A stretch of 32,703 nt of DNA from Candidatus Buchananbacteria bacterium (GCA_903907165.1 CAIVNC010000015.1:1-32703), one strand, 5' to 3'. Shown: positions 5,774 to 13,463, counted from the stretch's first letter. Notes: generated by a model from the letters alone, not told the origin. Numbers and translations: made by a program.

Positions 5774-7474
5774 ATGAAATTAGGCAAATTCATCGTTATT
5801 GACGGTACAGACGGTTCTGGCAAAGGTACCCAAACCACCATATTGGCTCAAAAATTGGCTCTGGGGGGATTTGCGGTTGAGACCGCCGATTTTCCCAGGT
5901 ACGGCCAAGAAAGCGCTATAATGGTCGAATCTTACCTTGCAGGGGCATTAGGAACGGCCCAAGAAGTTGGCCCTTATGCTGCCTCCAATTTATACGCTGT
6001 TGACCGTTGGGCCGCCAGTCGGGAAATGAAGAATCAACTAGCTTGTGGCAAGGTGATTATTTCCAATCGTTGGGTCTCAAGCAATGCCGGTCATCAAGCT
6101 GGCAAGATCAGCGACCCGGCAAAGCGAGAAGAATTTTTGAACTGGCTATTCGACTTGGAATATAAAAAATTAGAGCTACCCCAACCAGATTTGAACATTT
6201 TATTATACGTTCCACCAGAAGTCGGTCAAGAACTGAAATCTCGACAGAAAGATCAAAATGGCCAAGTGATGGACATACACGAAGCTGACATTAGTCATTT
6301 GAAATCTGCCTCTCAAGCTTATCTCGAAGTTGCCAAGAAAATGGGCTGGACGATTATCGACTGCGCACCAGAAGGCCAGATGAAAAGCATCGAAGAAATT
6401 AGTGAATTAATTTGGCAAGAAGTTTTACCAATAATCCAGCAAGGAGACAAAAAAATGAGCATTACCCCCGTTAGTCAAAAAGTTGAAGTCTTGGGTCACA
6501 CCCAAGGACAGGCTCATCCGGAATTTCCGGAACTGATTGAACGCGCCGGACGCACTTGCTACCAATCATGGGAAAAAGCTGCTCCAGGCACGGCTGAAAA
6601 GTTCGTTGATATGGTCATCCGTAGCGGACACGAAAGCGTCATTGAACACTCTTGGTTTGTTTTCCTGATCAAAAATATCAATGACGGCATCACGACCACG
6701 GCCAAAGGCATTGTTTTTGATTTGCTTTTGACCAACAACCTCTTTTCGGTCAGTTGTCGAGCCAATGGAGATTACCTGGTCAGCGGAAATGCTCGCATGT
6801 GGCGAAATTATTTCAAAAAGGCCAATGAGAATACCGTCTTTAAAAACATCTTCCTGGCTCAAATAAAGCAAGTGACTCCGATCCTCTTCAAAGATTTTGA
6901 AATGCCGCCCGATAATTTTATCAACGACCGGCAAATCATCATCAATCCGGAAATCAATTGGACCACGGAAGAAAAGTTGAATCACTGGTGGACTATCATT
7001 CGTTTTAGCGGTTACACTCGCGCCTTCACTCATCAGCTGGTTCGCCATCGTCCTGTCGCTATCTCCCAAGAATCGCAAAGATATTGCGATGAAGCCGGAT
7101 TTTATTCCAATGGCTATTTTGTCATTCCACCATCAATCGTCGAAGCTGGCAAAACCGAAGAGTATTTGACCATGCTTAAACAGATTGATGACAACTACAA
7201 AGCGCTTCAAACTCTGACCAACGCTGAGGGCAAAAGATTGATCCGCAATGAAGACGCGCGATTTCTCCTGCCCAACGCTTGTTGCAGTGAGATCGTAATG
7301 TCAGCCAATCTCAAGGAGTGGCACTGGATTCTCAAGATGCGCTGTGACAAACACGCTCAATGGGAAATCCGCCAAGCTGCCATGTCAGCCCTGCGACAAT
7401 TTCAAAATCTGTTCCCTGGTTGCTTTGACGATTTTGTCATTGCCGATGATGGCCTTTCCGCCGAACTGAAGTAA
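5774..7474 (+). CDS. Thymidylate kinase - flavin-dependent thymidylate synthase fusion (TMPK-ThyX)
   Basis: 566 aa, two complete enzymes in one frame. Residues 1-~220 are thymidylate kinase: intact Walker A G11-T-D-G-S-G-K17-G-T, a DFPRYG segment, LYAVDRW, NRWVSSNAGHQ in place of DRYxxSxxAYQ, and a LLYVPP strand. Residues ~228-566 are ThyX, which methylates dUMP to dTMP with FAD, NADPH and methylenetetrahydrofolate. The signature R424-H-R-x7-S434 is exact, preceded by SGYTRAFTHQLV, with ESVIEHSWFVF upstream. The two steps are consecutive (dUMP to dTMP to dTDP). The joint carries AAGGAG (6441-6446) 8 nt before an in-frame ATG (6455), so free ThyX may also be made from the same mRNA. It has its own promoter, leader hairpin and terminator. 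Confidence 0.93.
   Translation: MKLGKFIVIDGTDGSGKGTQTTILAQKLALGGFAVETADFPRYGQESAIMVESYLAGALGTAQEVGPYAASNLYAVDRWAASREMKNQLACGKVIISNRWVSSNAGHQAGKISDPAKREEFLNWLFDLEYKKLELPQPDLNILLYVPPEVGQELKSRQKDQNGQVMDIHEADISHLKSASQAYLEVAKKMGWTIIDCAPEGQMKSIEEISELIWQEVLPIIQQGDKKMSITPVSQKVEVLGHTQGQAHPEFPELIERAGRTCYQSWEKAAPGTAEKFVDMVIRSGHESVIEHSWFVFLIKNINDGITTTAKGIVFDLLLTNNLFSVSCRANGDYLVSGNARMWRNYFKKANENTVFKNIFLAQIKQVTPILFKDFEMPPDNFINDRQIIINPEINWTTEEKLNHWWTIIRFSGYTRAFTHQLVRHRPVAISQESQRYCDEAGFYSNGYFVIPPSIVEAGKTEEYLTMLKQIDDNYKALQTLTNAEGKRLIRNEDARFLLPNACCSEIVMSANLKEWHWILKMRCDKHAQWEIRQAAMSALRQFQNLFPGCFDDFVIADDGLSAELK
6441..6457 (+). promoter_or_regulatory. Internal Shine-Dalgarno and start codon for ThyX
   Basis: AAGGAG at 6441-6446, 8 nt, ATG at 6455, in frame with the fusion (codon 228). 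The following residues MSITPVSQKVEVLGH look like a native ThyX N-terminus. Most genes here lack an SD, so this one is conspicuous. Confidence 0.6.
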
Positions 7475-7497
7475 TAAGTAAAAGAACAATCTTTTCC

Positions 7498-7529
7498 AAC
7501 CCCGCCAATCAGTTTTTGGCGGGGTTTTT
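7498..7529 (+). terminator. Intrinsic terminator after tmk-thyX
   Basis: A GC-rich stem, CCCCGCCAA (7500-7508) with TTGGCGGGG (7516-7524), extended by two A-U pairs, 7-nt loop, then TTTTTC. Confidence 0.95.
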
Positions 7530-7566
7530 CTTTTTTTAACTTATCCACAGTCAAAACCGCTAAATA

Positions 7567-7595
7567 TTGACAAGATTATAAATATATCCTATAAT
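7567..7595 (+). promoter_or_regulatory. Consensus sigma70-type promoter of the small-peptide operon
   Basis: TTGACA (7567-7572), 17 bp, TATAAT (7590-7595): both hexamers are perfect at ideal spacing. Expected start is near 7602, giving a ~50-nt leader before the first gene. It is the strongest promoter seen in the window. Confidence 0.88.
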
Positions 7596-7654
7596 AGATA
7601 AATTCGTACTGTCTGTAAAATTCATTAAGAAATACAAAGAAAGGAGTAGAACCC

Positions 7655-7870
7655 ATGAAAATCGGAAGTTCTTTGTGGGCATGCATCACTTGGCGAAATC
7701 TTTTTTGCCTCGCCATCTATCTGGTCATCTTTTTTTACCTGAGCCTTTTCTATCGTGACACATCCCTGCACGTAGTAGCCATTATTATGCTTTCAGCCAT
7801 TCCCAGTGCTTTTTTCTGGTTTGCCTCGGAAGCATACTTAATGGCCAAAGCCATTTCAAAGGAAAACTGA
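7655..7870 (+). CDS. 71-aa two-helix membrane protein
   Basis: Unrecognised. MKIGSSLWACITWRNL is followed by two hydrophobic helices (about 15-33 and 40-62), joined by a short YRDTSLHV loop, and a charged end (KAISKEN). A strong SD, AAGGAG at 7641-7646, lies 8 nt before the ATG. It is the first gene of a unit with a perfect promoter at 7567 and a terminator at 8152-8180, upstream of two very basic small ORFs. The layout (membrane protein plus cationic peptides under a strong promoter) could fit a peptide with an immunity or export partner, or a stress-type small membrane protein; neither is shown. Confidence 0.7.
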   Translation: MKIGSSLWACITWRNLFCLAIYLVIFFYLSLFYRDTSLHVVAIIMLSAIPSAFFWFASEAYLMAKAISKEN

Positions 7871-7875
7871 CAAAC

Positions 7876-7974
7876 ATGATAGTAAACATCAGGATCGTCC
7901 CCAAGCCAAGGAAGAACACCATTAAGAAAATGCCCCATCGTAAGCAACCCAGTCATCGAGGCGGACGTCGTTAA
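7876..7974 (+). CDS. 32-aa very basic peptide (possible)
   Basis: MIVNIRIVPKPRKNTIKKMP followed by a H/R/G-rich end, GGRR. Eleven of 32 residues are Arg or Lys, with two His. It begins 6 bp after the preceding stop, with a weak AAAGGA 12 nt upstream, so translation would lean on coupling. There is no homology that I recognise. The size and poor SD leave real doubt that it is translated. Confidence 0.4.
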   Translation: MIVNIRIVPKPRKNTIKKMPHRKQPSHRGGRR

Positions 7975-8000
7975 TCCCAAATTCCAAGGAGAACACTCTT

Positions 8001-8123
8001 ATGGCACTTCTCCGTAGTTTCTGGAAATTTATCATCAGAAAGGGCCGGATTAGAAAATCTGGTCGAACTCCCAGGCAGAGTATGGCCCCCTTTCGGAAAT
8101 CGATTCTGATGAAGAAGAAGTAA
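8001..8123 (+). CDS. 40-aa cationic, amphipathic small protein
   Basis: It starts MALLRSFWKFIIRKGRIRKS and ends SILMKKK. About 14 of 40 residues are Arg or Lys and there are no acidic residues. The N-terminal half alternates bulky hydrophobic and basic residues, like membrane-active or RNA-binding peptides. A clear SD, AAGGAG at 7986-7991, lies 9 nt before the ATG. It is the last gene before a terminator and shares the operon with the 71-aa membrane protein. The function is unknown; a nucleic-acid-binding role is as possible as a membrane-active one. Confidence 0.6.
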   Translation: MALLRSFWKFIIRKGRIRKSGRTPRQSMAPFRKSILMKKK

Positions 8124-8151
8124 TTTCATCACTCCTCCCAAGGACTTTTCA

Positions 8152-8180
8152 CCCCCCCCGTCGACACGATGGGGGTTTTA
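8152..8180 (+). terminator. Terminator of the small-peptide operon
   Basis: CCCCCGTC (8155-8162) pairs with GATGGGGG (8168-8175), with one G-U pair and a 5-nt loop, followed by TTTTAATTTT. Confidence 0.85.
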
Positions 8181-8238
8181 ATTTTATCTTTTTTCTCTAA
8201 AATGTTAGAATGTAGACATAAAATAATAATCTAAAGAC

Positions 8239-8748
8239 ATGGGACTAAGAATGGATCCAACTCAAATGAAGCAATTCGCCCCAAAAAGAATTGGGATCAA
8301 TGACTTATATAAACATTCTACTGGCACGAGAGAAGTTTCCACCTATGGCAAAAGCATGATAGCCAAGGCTCTGACTGAAGCCGGATACGACCAAGCGACG
8401 ATTAGTAAAATCTCCAGCGGTACCAGATTAGACAAGAGCACTATAACTAAGGTCGTAGAGGATTTGGGTAAAGCTAAGGTTTTTGGCTTTGAAAAAGCTG
8501 GCTATCTAGTTAAGGATTATGTTCATCATGAAACCAAAAAACGCCAAAATATTGCTACCATTAGCAAAGAAAGAACTATCGAAGCCATAAATCAAGGTGG
8601 TAACGAATCAACAAGTACTGGCATGATAACTGCCAACAAAAAAACTTCTACTCAATTTAAAACAAAACTAGGAAGTATTGTGGCTGGAAGCGCTTCTTCT
8701 GGACTTAAAATTGGCGGCGGCGGATCCAAGCCAAGGTTAGGATTTTAG
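8239..8748 (+). CDS. Hypothetical 169-aa protein
   Basis: Not recognised. It is soluble, with no signal or membrane segment. Residues ~40-85 contain helical segments with a spacing that could form a winged helix or HTH (MIAKALTEAGYDQATISKIS, then LDKSTITKVVEDLGKAKVFG), reminiscent of DNA-binding domains, but this is weak. The second half is rich in Ser, Thr, Lys and Gln, and the end is glycine-rich (GGGGSKPRLGF). A second in-frame ATG at residue 5 is possible as the start. It stands alone: an operon terminator lies upstream (8152-8180), its own terminator follows, and gatB starts 97 bp later. Confidence 0.6.
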   Translation: MGLRMDPTQMKQFAPKRIGINDLYKHSTGTREVSTYGKSMIAKALTEAGYDQATISKISSGTRLDKSTITKVVEDLGKAKVFGFEKAGYLVKDYVHHETKKRQNIATISKERTIEAINQGGNESTSTGMITANKKTSTQFKTKLGSIVAGSASSGLKIGGGGSKPRLGF

Positions 8749-8757
8749 ACTTTTTCA

Positions 8758-8781
8758 CCCCGTCGCCAAGGCGGGTTTTTT
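8758..8781 (+). terminator. Intrinsic terminator after the 169-aa gene
   Basis: CCCG (8759-8762) pairs with CGGG (8772-8775), with a 3-nt bulge, an inner CC/GG pair of bases and loop AA, followed by TTTTTT. Confidence 0.7.
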
Positions 8782-8845
8782 ATTTGCCTTTTTGGCTTAA
8801 AAATGGTAAAAATATCTAATAAAGATTAATTCAAATCACTGTATT

Positions 8846-10375
8846 ATGAAGTCGTATATTCCTGTTATTGGCTTGGAAATCCATGCCGAACTCAAAACTA
8901 AGACTAAAATGTTCTGTTCTTGTGAAAATGGCTATAAGCTTTTTGACAAGCCCAATGAAAACATTTGCCCAGTCTGTATGGGTCATCCTGGCATGTTACC
9001 AGTCATCAACCGCCAAGCTATCGAGTGGACACTACTCACCGGCCTTGCCCTCAATATGCAAATCGCCAAGGTCACTAAATTTGATCGTAAAAATTATTTT
9101 TATCCAGACTTGCCAAAGGGCTATCAGATCTCTCAATACGACCAACCACTCACCCACTCCGGTGTTTTGAAAATCGGCAAACGAGAAATAGGCATCATCC
9201 GCATTCATCTTGAAGAAGATACCGGCAAGCTCGCTCACGTGGGCGGCGGTAGTCTTGTTGATCTTAGCCGTGCTGGCACACCGCTAATGGAACTCGTCAC
9301 CGAACCATCAATTGAGTCATCTCAGGAAGCCAAAGAATTTTGCCAAATGTATCAGCAAATTTTGCGCTACTTAGAAATTTCTGACGCTGACATGGAAAAA
9401 GGTCAGATGCGTTGTGAGGCTAACGTTTCCATCCAGGAAGCTGGCCGCTTTATTATTGACGGACCAGAAGTCAAATCAATTTTAGATTATGAATTAAATC
9501 CAAAAGTTGAACTCAAAAATATCAACTCCTTCCGCGCCATGGAACGCGCCATCGAATACGAAATCAAACGCCAGACCAACGCCCTAAACGCTGGCGAAAA
9601 ATTAGTCCAGGAAACTCGCGGTTGGGATGATAGCAAGCAATCGACTTTCTCTCAGCGTATCAAGGAAACTGCTGCCGATTATCGTTATTTCCCTGAACCA
9701 GATTTACCGCCACTCGAAATCGACGACGAACTCATTACTAGATTAAAAGCAACTTTGCCAGAATTACCTCCAGCCAAATTGGAAAGATTTGTTAATCAAT
9801 TTCAATTTGAAGTGGAAACCGCTAAGATTCTGATCGCCGACAAAGACCTAGCTAGCTACGCGGAAAATGTCATTTCTGAAATGGGCGACTGGCTCAATTC
9901 TATTCCAGAAACAGAAGGCACAGCCGAAGAAATTTGGGCCAAAGAAGGCAAGAAAATGTCACGCTTGGCTGGCAATTGGCTGGTCAATCAGCTCTTGAAA
10001 CATCTCAATGAACAAAAAACCACTATCAAAGATTGCAAAATCACCCCCGAAAACTTTGGCGAATTTTTGACTTTGATTTATCAGAATAAAATCAATAATA
10101 CGACCGCCCAACAAATTCTGGAAGAAATGTTTAATACTGGAACTTCGCCAATCAGCATTATGGAAGAAAAAAATCTTGGACTTGTTGATAATGCTGAAGA
10201 ACTTGAAGCAACAATCGAAAAAATCTTGGCCGAAAATCCAAAAGCTATCGAAGATTTTAAAGCTGGCAAAGAAAACGCCTTTAAATTTTTGACTGGCCAA
10301 GCCATGAAAGAAACCAAAAGCAAGGCTAGTCCGCAAATGATCAACGATATTTTACAAAAAAAATTAAACGCTTAA
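8846..10375 (+). CDS. gatB: Aspartyl/glutamyl-tRNA amidotransferase subunit B
   Basis: 509 aa, normal for GatB. It is the kinase/amidation subunit of GatCAB, which converts Glu-tRNA(Gln) and Asp-tRNA(Asn) to Gln- and Asn-tRNA. The N-terminal YIPVIGLEIHAELKTKTKMF is the family start. ICPVCMGHPGMLPVIN contributes zinc-binding cysteines (C28, C30 region, and the CPVC pair), then FDRKNYFYPDLPKGYQISQYD and the LEEDTGKL motif. The C-terminal ~140 residues are the tail/YqeY-like domain that binds tRNA, ending near SPQMINDILQKKL. gatA and gatC are not in the window. There is no SD. Confidence 0.97.
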   Translation: MKSYIPVIGLEIHAELKTKTKMFCSCENGYKLFDKPNENICPVCMGHPGMLPVINRQAIEWTLLTGLALNMQIAKVTKFDRKNYFYPDLPKGYQISQYDQPLTHSGVLKIGKREIGIIRIHLEEDTGKLAHVGGGSLVDLSRAGTPLMELVTEPSIESSQEAKEFCQMYQQILRYLEISDADMEKGQMRCEANVSIQEAGRFIIDGPEVKSILDYELNPKVELKNINSFRAMERAIEYEIKRQTNALNAGEKLVQETRGWDDSKQSTFSQRIKETAADYRYFPEPDLPPLEIDDELITRLKATLPELPPAKLERFVNQFQFEVETAKILIADKDLASYAENVISEMGDWLNSIPETEGTAEEIWAKEGKKMSRLAGNWLVNQLLKHLNEQKTTIKDCKITPENFGEFLTLIYQNKINNTTAQQILEEMFNTGTSPISIMEEKNLGLVDNAEELEATIEKILAENPKAIEDFKAGKENAFKFLTGQAMKETKSKASPQMINDILQKKLNA

Positions 10376-10396
10376 TTAATTTTTAAATTAAAAAAT

Positions 10397-10714
10397 ATGA
10401 GCGAGAGACATAATGAAGTAGCCTGGGGCAAACAAGTAGAAGAAGAGTCAGGGAGAATCTTAACTGAGGAAGAAAAAGCTAAACTTGATAATCTTTTTGA
10501 AGATTATTACAATCAGCCAGATCTCTTGAAATTAGACAATTTCAGTTACTGGGCTAGAGCTTCACAGCAAGTTTATGAGTTAAACAAGACTGGCAAGCTT
10601 GATGATCTAGACCAAAAAAGAAGAGACAAAATCCTAGCTATCGCGGCCAACATTCAAGGAGATGATCGATATCAAGATTATTTAAGAAGAAAAGAAGACG
10701 GCATTGCCGCCTAA
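10397..10714 (+). CDS. Hypothetical 105-aa charged helical protein
   Basis: Not recognised. It is a soluble, highly charged, mostly helical protein: EEEKAKLDNLFEDYY, FSYWARASQQVYELNKTGKL, then DQKRRDKILAIAANIQ. There is no signal peptide, no Cys and no known motif. It starts 21 bp after gatB, so it may be co-transcribed with it, and a clear terminator follows at 10719. No SD is seen. Confidence 0.65.
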   Translation: MSERHNEVAWGKQVEEESGRILTEEEKAKLDNLFEDYYNQPDLLKLDNFSYWARASQQVYELNKTGKLDDLDQKRRDKILAIAANIQGDDRYQDYLRRKEDGIAA

Positions 10715-10718
10715 ACTC

Positions 10719-10749
10719 AAAAACCACTGATTCAACTCAGTGGTTTTTT
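10719..10749 (+). terminator. Terminator after gatB and the 105-aa gene
   Basis: AAAAACCACTGA (10719-10730), loop TTCAAC, TCAGTGGTTTTT (10737-10748), with a U-run. It lies back to back with a second terminator for the opposite strand. Confidence 0.93.
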
Positions 10750-10761
10750 AATAATAAAAAA

Positions 10762-10788
10762 AGCGATTTCAGTAAAAACTGCATCGCT
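10762..10788 (-). terminator. Terminator of the miaB-miaA-orphan unit
   Basis: On the minus strand, AGCGAT pairs with ATCGCT (10762-10767/10783-10788) and an inner CAGT/ACTG stem has a TTTT loop, followed by seven T (10755-10761 as A on the plus strand). The stop codon of the upstream gene lies in the stem. Confidence 0.85.
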
Positions 10789-11218
10789 ATATATACTTGA
10801 TCGCCACCGAAAAAGATAGGCTATTATGATCAACATCATCTAGACGGAAAGAAATAACACCATCCCGAACCAATCTTCTGAAGATTTGGCCAAAGTGATT
10901 GAGATCAATTCCACTAGACGGATCGACTGATAGACTAACCCTGTAAAGAAGTGGATCGGATCCGTTAATTTCCATCTTCAAAAAAATTAAATTGATTACG
11001 ACCAGTCTCTCGGCAATTGGCTTAGTCAAAAAATCATTGCCGACCTGCTCAGTGAACGACATGATGTCATTCAGGAAAATAGTTTCTTTTCTTTGGCGAC
11101 GGGTGGAATTGATCCATATTATGAAATGCCTCAAAAATCTGAAAATTTCCATCTGGAAAAAATACCAGCCAGCTCTTTCCTGTTGCTCAGAGAGCACAGT
11201 AATAATTTCGGCAGGCAT
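10787..11218 (-). CDS. Hypothetical 143-aa orphan protein
   Basis: Not recognised. The sequence is soluble, with a central hydrophobic region (AERLVVINLIFLKMEI) and a C-terminal beta-rich part (LYRVSLSVDPSSG, VISFRLDDVDHNSLSFSV). The ATG at 11218 has a strong SD, AAGGAGG at 11228-11234, 9 nt upstream, unlike neighbouring genes. It lies 61 bp downstream of miaA on the same strand and ends in a terminator. A strong SD and no visible homology may mark a recently acquired or lineage-specific gene. No function is proposed. Confidence 0.65.
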   Translation of the reverse strand: MPAEIITVLSEQQERAGWYFFQMEIFRFLRHFIIWINSTRRQRKETIFLNDIMSFTEQVGNDFLTKPIAERLVVINLIFLKMEINGSDPLLYRVSLSVDPSSGIDLNHFGQIFRRLVRDGVISFRLDDVDHNSLSFSVAIKYI

Positions 11219-11279
11219 GATCTATGCCCTCCTTGTTTTGGATTTAATAAAAAGAACCTCTAACCGAAATTAAAGAGTA

Positions 11280-12203
11280 TCACCTTTTAAGGAACTTGTC
11301 AACTAGCCTTTCTATCTGAGCCAAATCCTCAATCCAAACGATGTTTTCATCTCGTTTAAACCAGGTTAATTGCCTTTTGGCAAAGTGGCGTAATTCACCT
11401 TCCAGTTCAATAAGCATGGACTCATAGTCCATCTGACCACGCAAATATTTGACCACATAACGATATTCCAAACCAAAAGAATCCAACCTTTTCCAGGACA
11501 CACCTTCTTTTCTTAATCTTTCCACTTCTTCAATCATGCCGTGCTTAAACCAGTCTTTCATGCGTTTGGCTATTTTTTCATAAATAACCTCTATTGGAAA
11601 TTTAATACCTATAGTTAAAATTTCATAGTCTGGCAATTTTCTTGCCGGTTGATCGGCCTTAGACTTGCCGGTCAATAAATAAATTTCTAAAGCGCGCTGG
11701 ACTCGCCTTCTATTTTTTTGATCAATCGCTTGATAAATTTTACTATCAACTTTTTTTAATCTTAAGAGAAGTTGCGGTAAAGTTAATTTATTCAGCTTAT
11801 CTCTCACCTCTTTTGATTTCTTGCTATCAACCAACCCAAAAACGTAACCTTTGGTCACGGCATCAAGATAAAGTCCTGTACCGCCAGTTAAAAATGGGGT
11901 CTTTTCCCGGCTCAAAACATCCTCTACAGCCCGGTAAGCGGCCTTTTGGTATTTGGACACGTTATAATCAGTTTTTGGTGAGACAACGTCAATCAAATGA
12001 TAAGGGATTTTTATCTTCTTGCCTGATTTATTTTTAACCACATAATCAGCCAAATCTTTGCCGGTGCCAATATCCATGCCACGATAAACCTGGCGAGAAT
12101 CGGCTGAGATGATTTCGCCCTGGTATTTGGCAGCGAGCCTGACAGCTAGTTTTGTTTTACCGCAGGCGGTTGGCCCAAGAATGACAATTAATTTTCTATT
12201 CAT
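11280..12203 (-). CDS. miaA: tRNA dimethylallyltransferase
   Basis: 307 aa, typical MiaA. It transfers a dimethylallyl group to N6 of A37 in tRNAs reading UNN codons. The Walker-A-like loop is G10-P-T-A-C-G-K-T17, followed by the conserved ISADSRQVYRGMDIGTGK, YHLIDVV and LTGGTGLYLDAVTKG. A C-terminal FAKRQLTWFKRDENIVWI matches the family end. Its ATG overlaps the miaB stop (ATGA), giving translational coupling of the two enzymes that act in sequence to make ms2i6A37. Confidence 0.97.
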   Translation of the reverse strand: MNRKLIVILGPTACGKTKLAVRLAAKYQGEIISADSRQVYRGMDIGTGKDLADYVVKNKSGKKIKIPYHLIDVVSPKTDYNVSKYQKAAYRAVEDVLSREKTPFLTGGTGLYLDAVTKGYVFGLVDSKKSKEVRDKLNKLTLPQLLLRLKKVDSKIYQAIDQKNRRRVQRALEIYLLTGKSKADQPARKLPDYEILTIGIKFPIEVIYEKIAKRMKDWFKHGMIEEVERLRKEGVSWKRLDSFGLEYRYVVKYLRGQMDYESMLIELEGELRHFAKRQLTWFKRDENIVWIEDLAQIERLVDKFLKR

Positions 12204-13456
12204 ATTTTTCCAAATAAACCCCAGCTATCGGCTCTTTCTACAACAACTTCGACAAACTGACCCGTTAAATCCTGACCGGTCGAGAAGCCGATCAAGCGAT
12301 TATCAATGGTCTTGCCCATGGCTCGACCGTTATTGTAACTATCCACCAGAACTCTAACTTTTTGACCAATTAATTTCTGATTTTCTACGAAAGCTGTTTC
12401 CGCCAAAACATCGGTCAATTTTTGCCAACGTTTCTTTTTTTCTTCAATTGAAATATTATCTTCCATTTTGGCCGCGACGGTGCCGGCTCTTGGTGAATAT
12501 TTGGCAATAAAAGCCATTGAAAAAGCGGCCTTTTTGAAAAGTTCTACGGTGTTTAAAAATTGTTCCACGGTCTCTCCAGGGAAGCCAACAATCGCATCCG
12601 TTGACAACATAATTTCCGGAATAGACTCTTTGGCTTTTTCAACTAAGTTTAAAAACTTTTCTGGCGTATATTTCCGATTCATGTTTTTCAGAACCTCTTC
12701 ATCACCACTTTGAACCGCTAAGTGCAAATAAGGTGTCAAATGCTTTCTATTTTTTATGACTTCCAATAAATCATCGGAAAAATCCTTAGGATGGCTAGTC
12801 AAAAATCTTAACCACCAGTCGCCGGTAATACTATCAATTTCCGAAAGTAATTTGGGGAAATTATAATTATCGTGAGCATACGAGTTAACATTTTGACCCA
12901 ATAAAATTATCTCTTTATAGCCATCATCAATCAGTTTTTTGCACTCGGCAATAACCTCTTCAGCTGGCCTGGAAACCTCTCGGCCACGAGCATACGGCAC
13001 GGCACAATAAGCGCAAAAATTATTACAGCCGGTCATAATCGGCACATAGGCGCTAAAACTGGAATTTCTTTTGGGTTCGATTTGAAAATATTCTTCAGAA
13101 TTATCTTTTTTTGTTTTTATCAGCTCGCCTATTTTTGACATTTGATCCGAAGAAATAACCAAATCAAAAAATCCGGCCAACTTCTTTTTATCTTCATCAA
13201 GCACGCAACCAGTTAAAACCGTCAAAAGTTTTCCAGCCTGTCTTTTCTTCAGCCAATGGCGAGATTTGCCAAAAATGCGATCAACAGCGCTTTTTCGAAC
13301 TGAACAAGCCACAACAATAATTAAATCAGCCTCTTGTTCAGAGTCGGTTTTTTGATAACCATTTTCCTCAACCAAAGTAGCAATTCTTTCCGCGTCAGAA
13401 CTGTTCATTTGGCAACCAAAAACCAATAAATTGTATTTTTTTAATTCATTTTCCAT
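12200..13456 (-). CDS. miaB: tRNA-2-methylthio-N6-dimethylallyladenosine synthase
   Basis: 418 aa from the chosen start (MENELKKYN); a longer frame to 13492 would run across the promoter. It is a radical SAM methylthiotransferase. The UPF0004 domain has the three auxiliary-cluster cysteines C15 (FGCQMN), C51 (VACSVR) and C84 (LTGCV). The radical SAM core has C144-x3-C148-x2-C151 (CNNFCAYC) with the AVPYARGRE extension. A TRAM domain is at the C-terminus (about 355-418, with VEVVVERADSWGLFG). It adds the methylthio group after MiaA; the miaB-miaA overlap makes one functional unit. Confidence 0.96.
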   Translation of the reverse strand: MENELKKYNLLVFGCQMNSSDAERIATLVEENGYQKTDSEQEADLIIVVACSVRKSAVDRIFGKSRHWLKKRQAGKLLTVLTGCVLDEDKKKLAGFFDLVISSDQMSKIGELIKTKKDNSEEYFQIEPKRNSSFSAYVPIMTGCNNFCAYCAVPYARGREVSRPAEEVIAECKKLIDDGYKEIILLGQNVNSYAHDNYNFPKLLSEIDSITGDWWLRFLTSHPKDFSDDLLEVIKNRKHLTPYLHLAVQSGDEEVLKNMNRKYTPEKFLNLVEKAKESIPEIMLSTDAIVGFPGETVEQFLNTVELFKKAAFSMAFIAKYSPRAGTVAAKMEDNISIEEKKKRWQKLTDVLAETAFVENQKLIGQKVRVLVDSYNNGRAMGKTIDNRLIGFSTGQDLTGQFVEVVVERADSWGLFGKI

Positions 13457-13463
13457 AAATGCT

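Noticed and set aside
6566-7078. 170-aa minus-strand frame inside thyX
   Set aside because: It is antisense to the conserved ThyX core, including residues near the signature motif; a shadow of codon bias.
623-7549. DnaA-box-like TTATCCAC(A) sites (623, 3953, 7541), possible origin
   Set aside because: They are scattered kilobases apart, one within a coding region, with no AT-rich unwinding cluster or dnaA/dnaN nearby.
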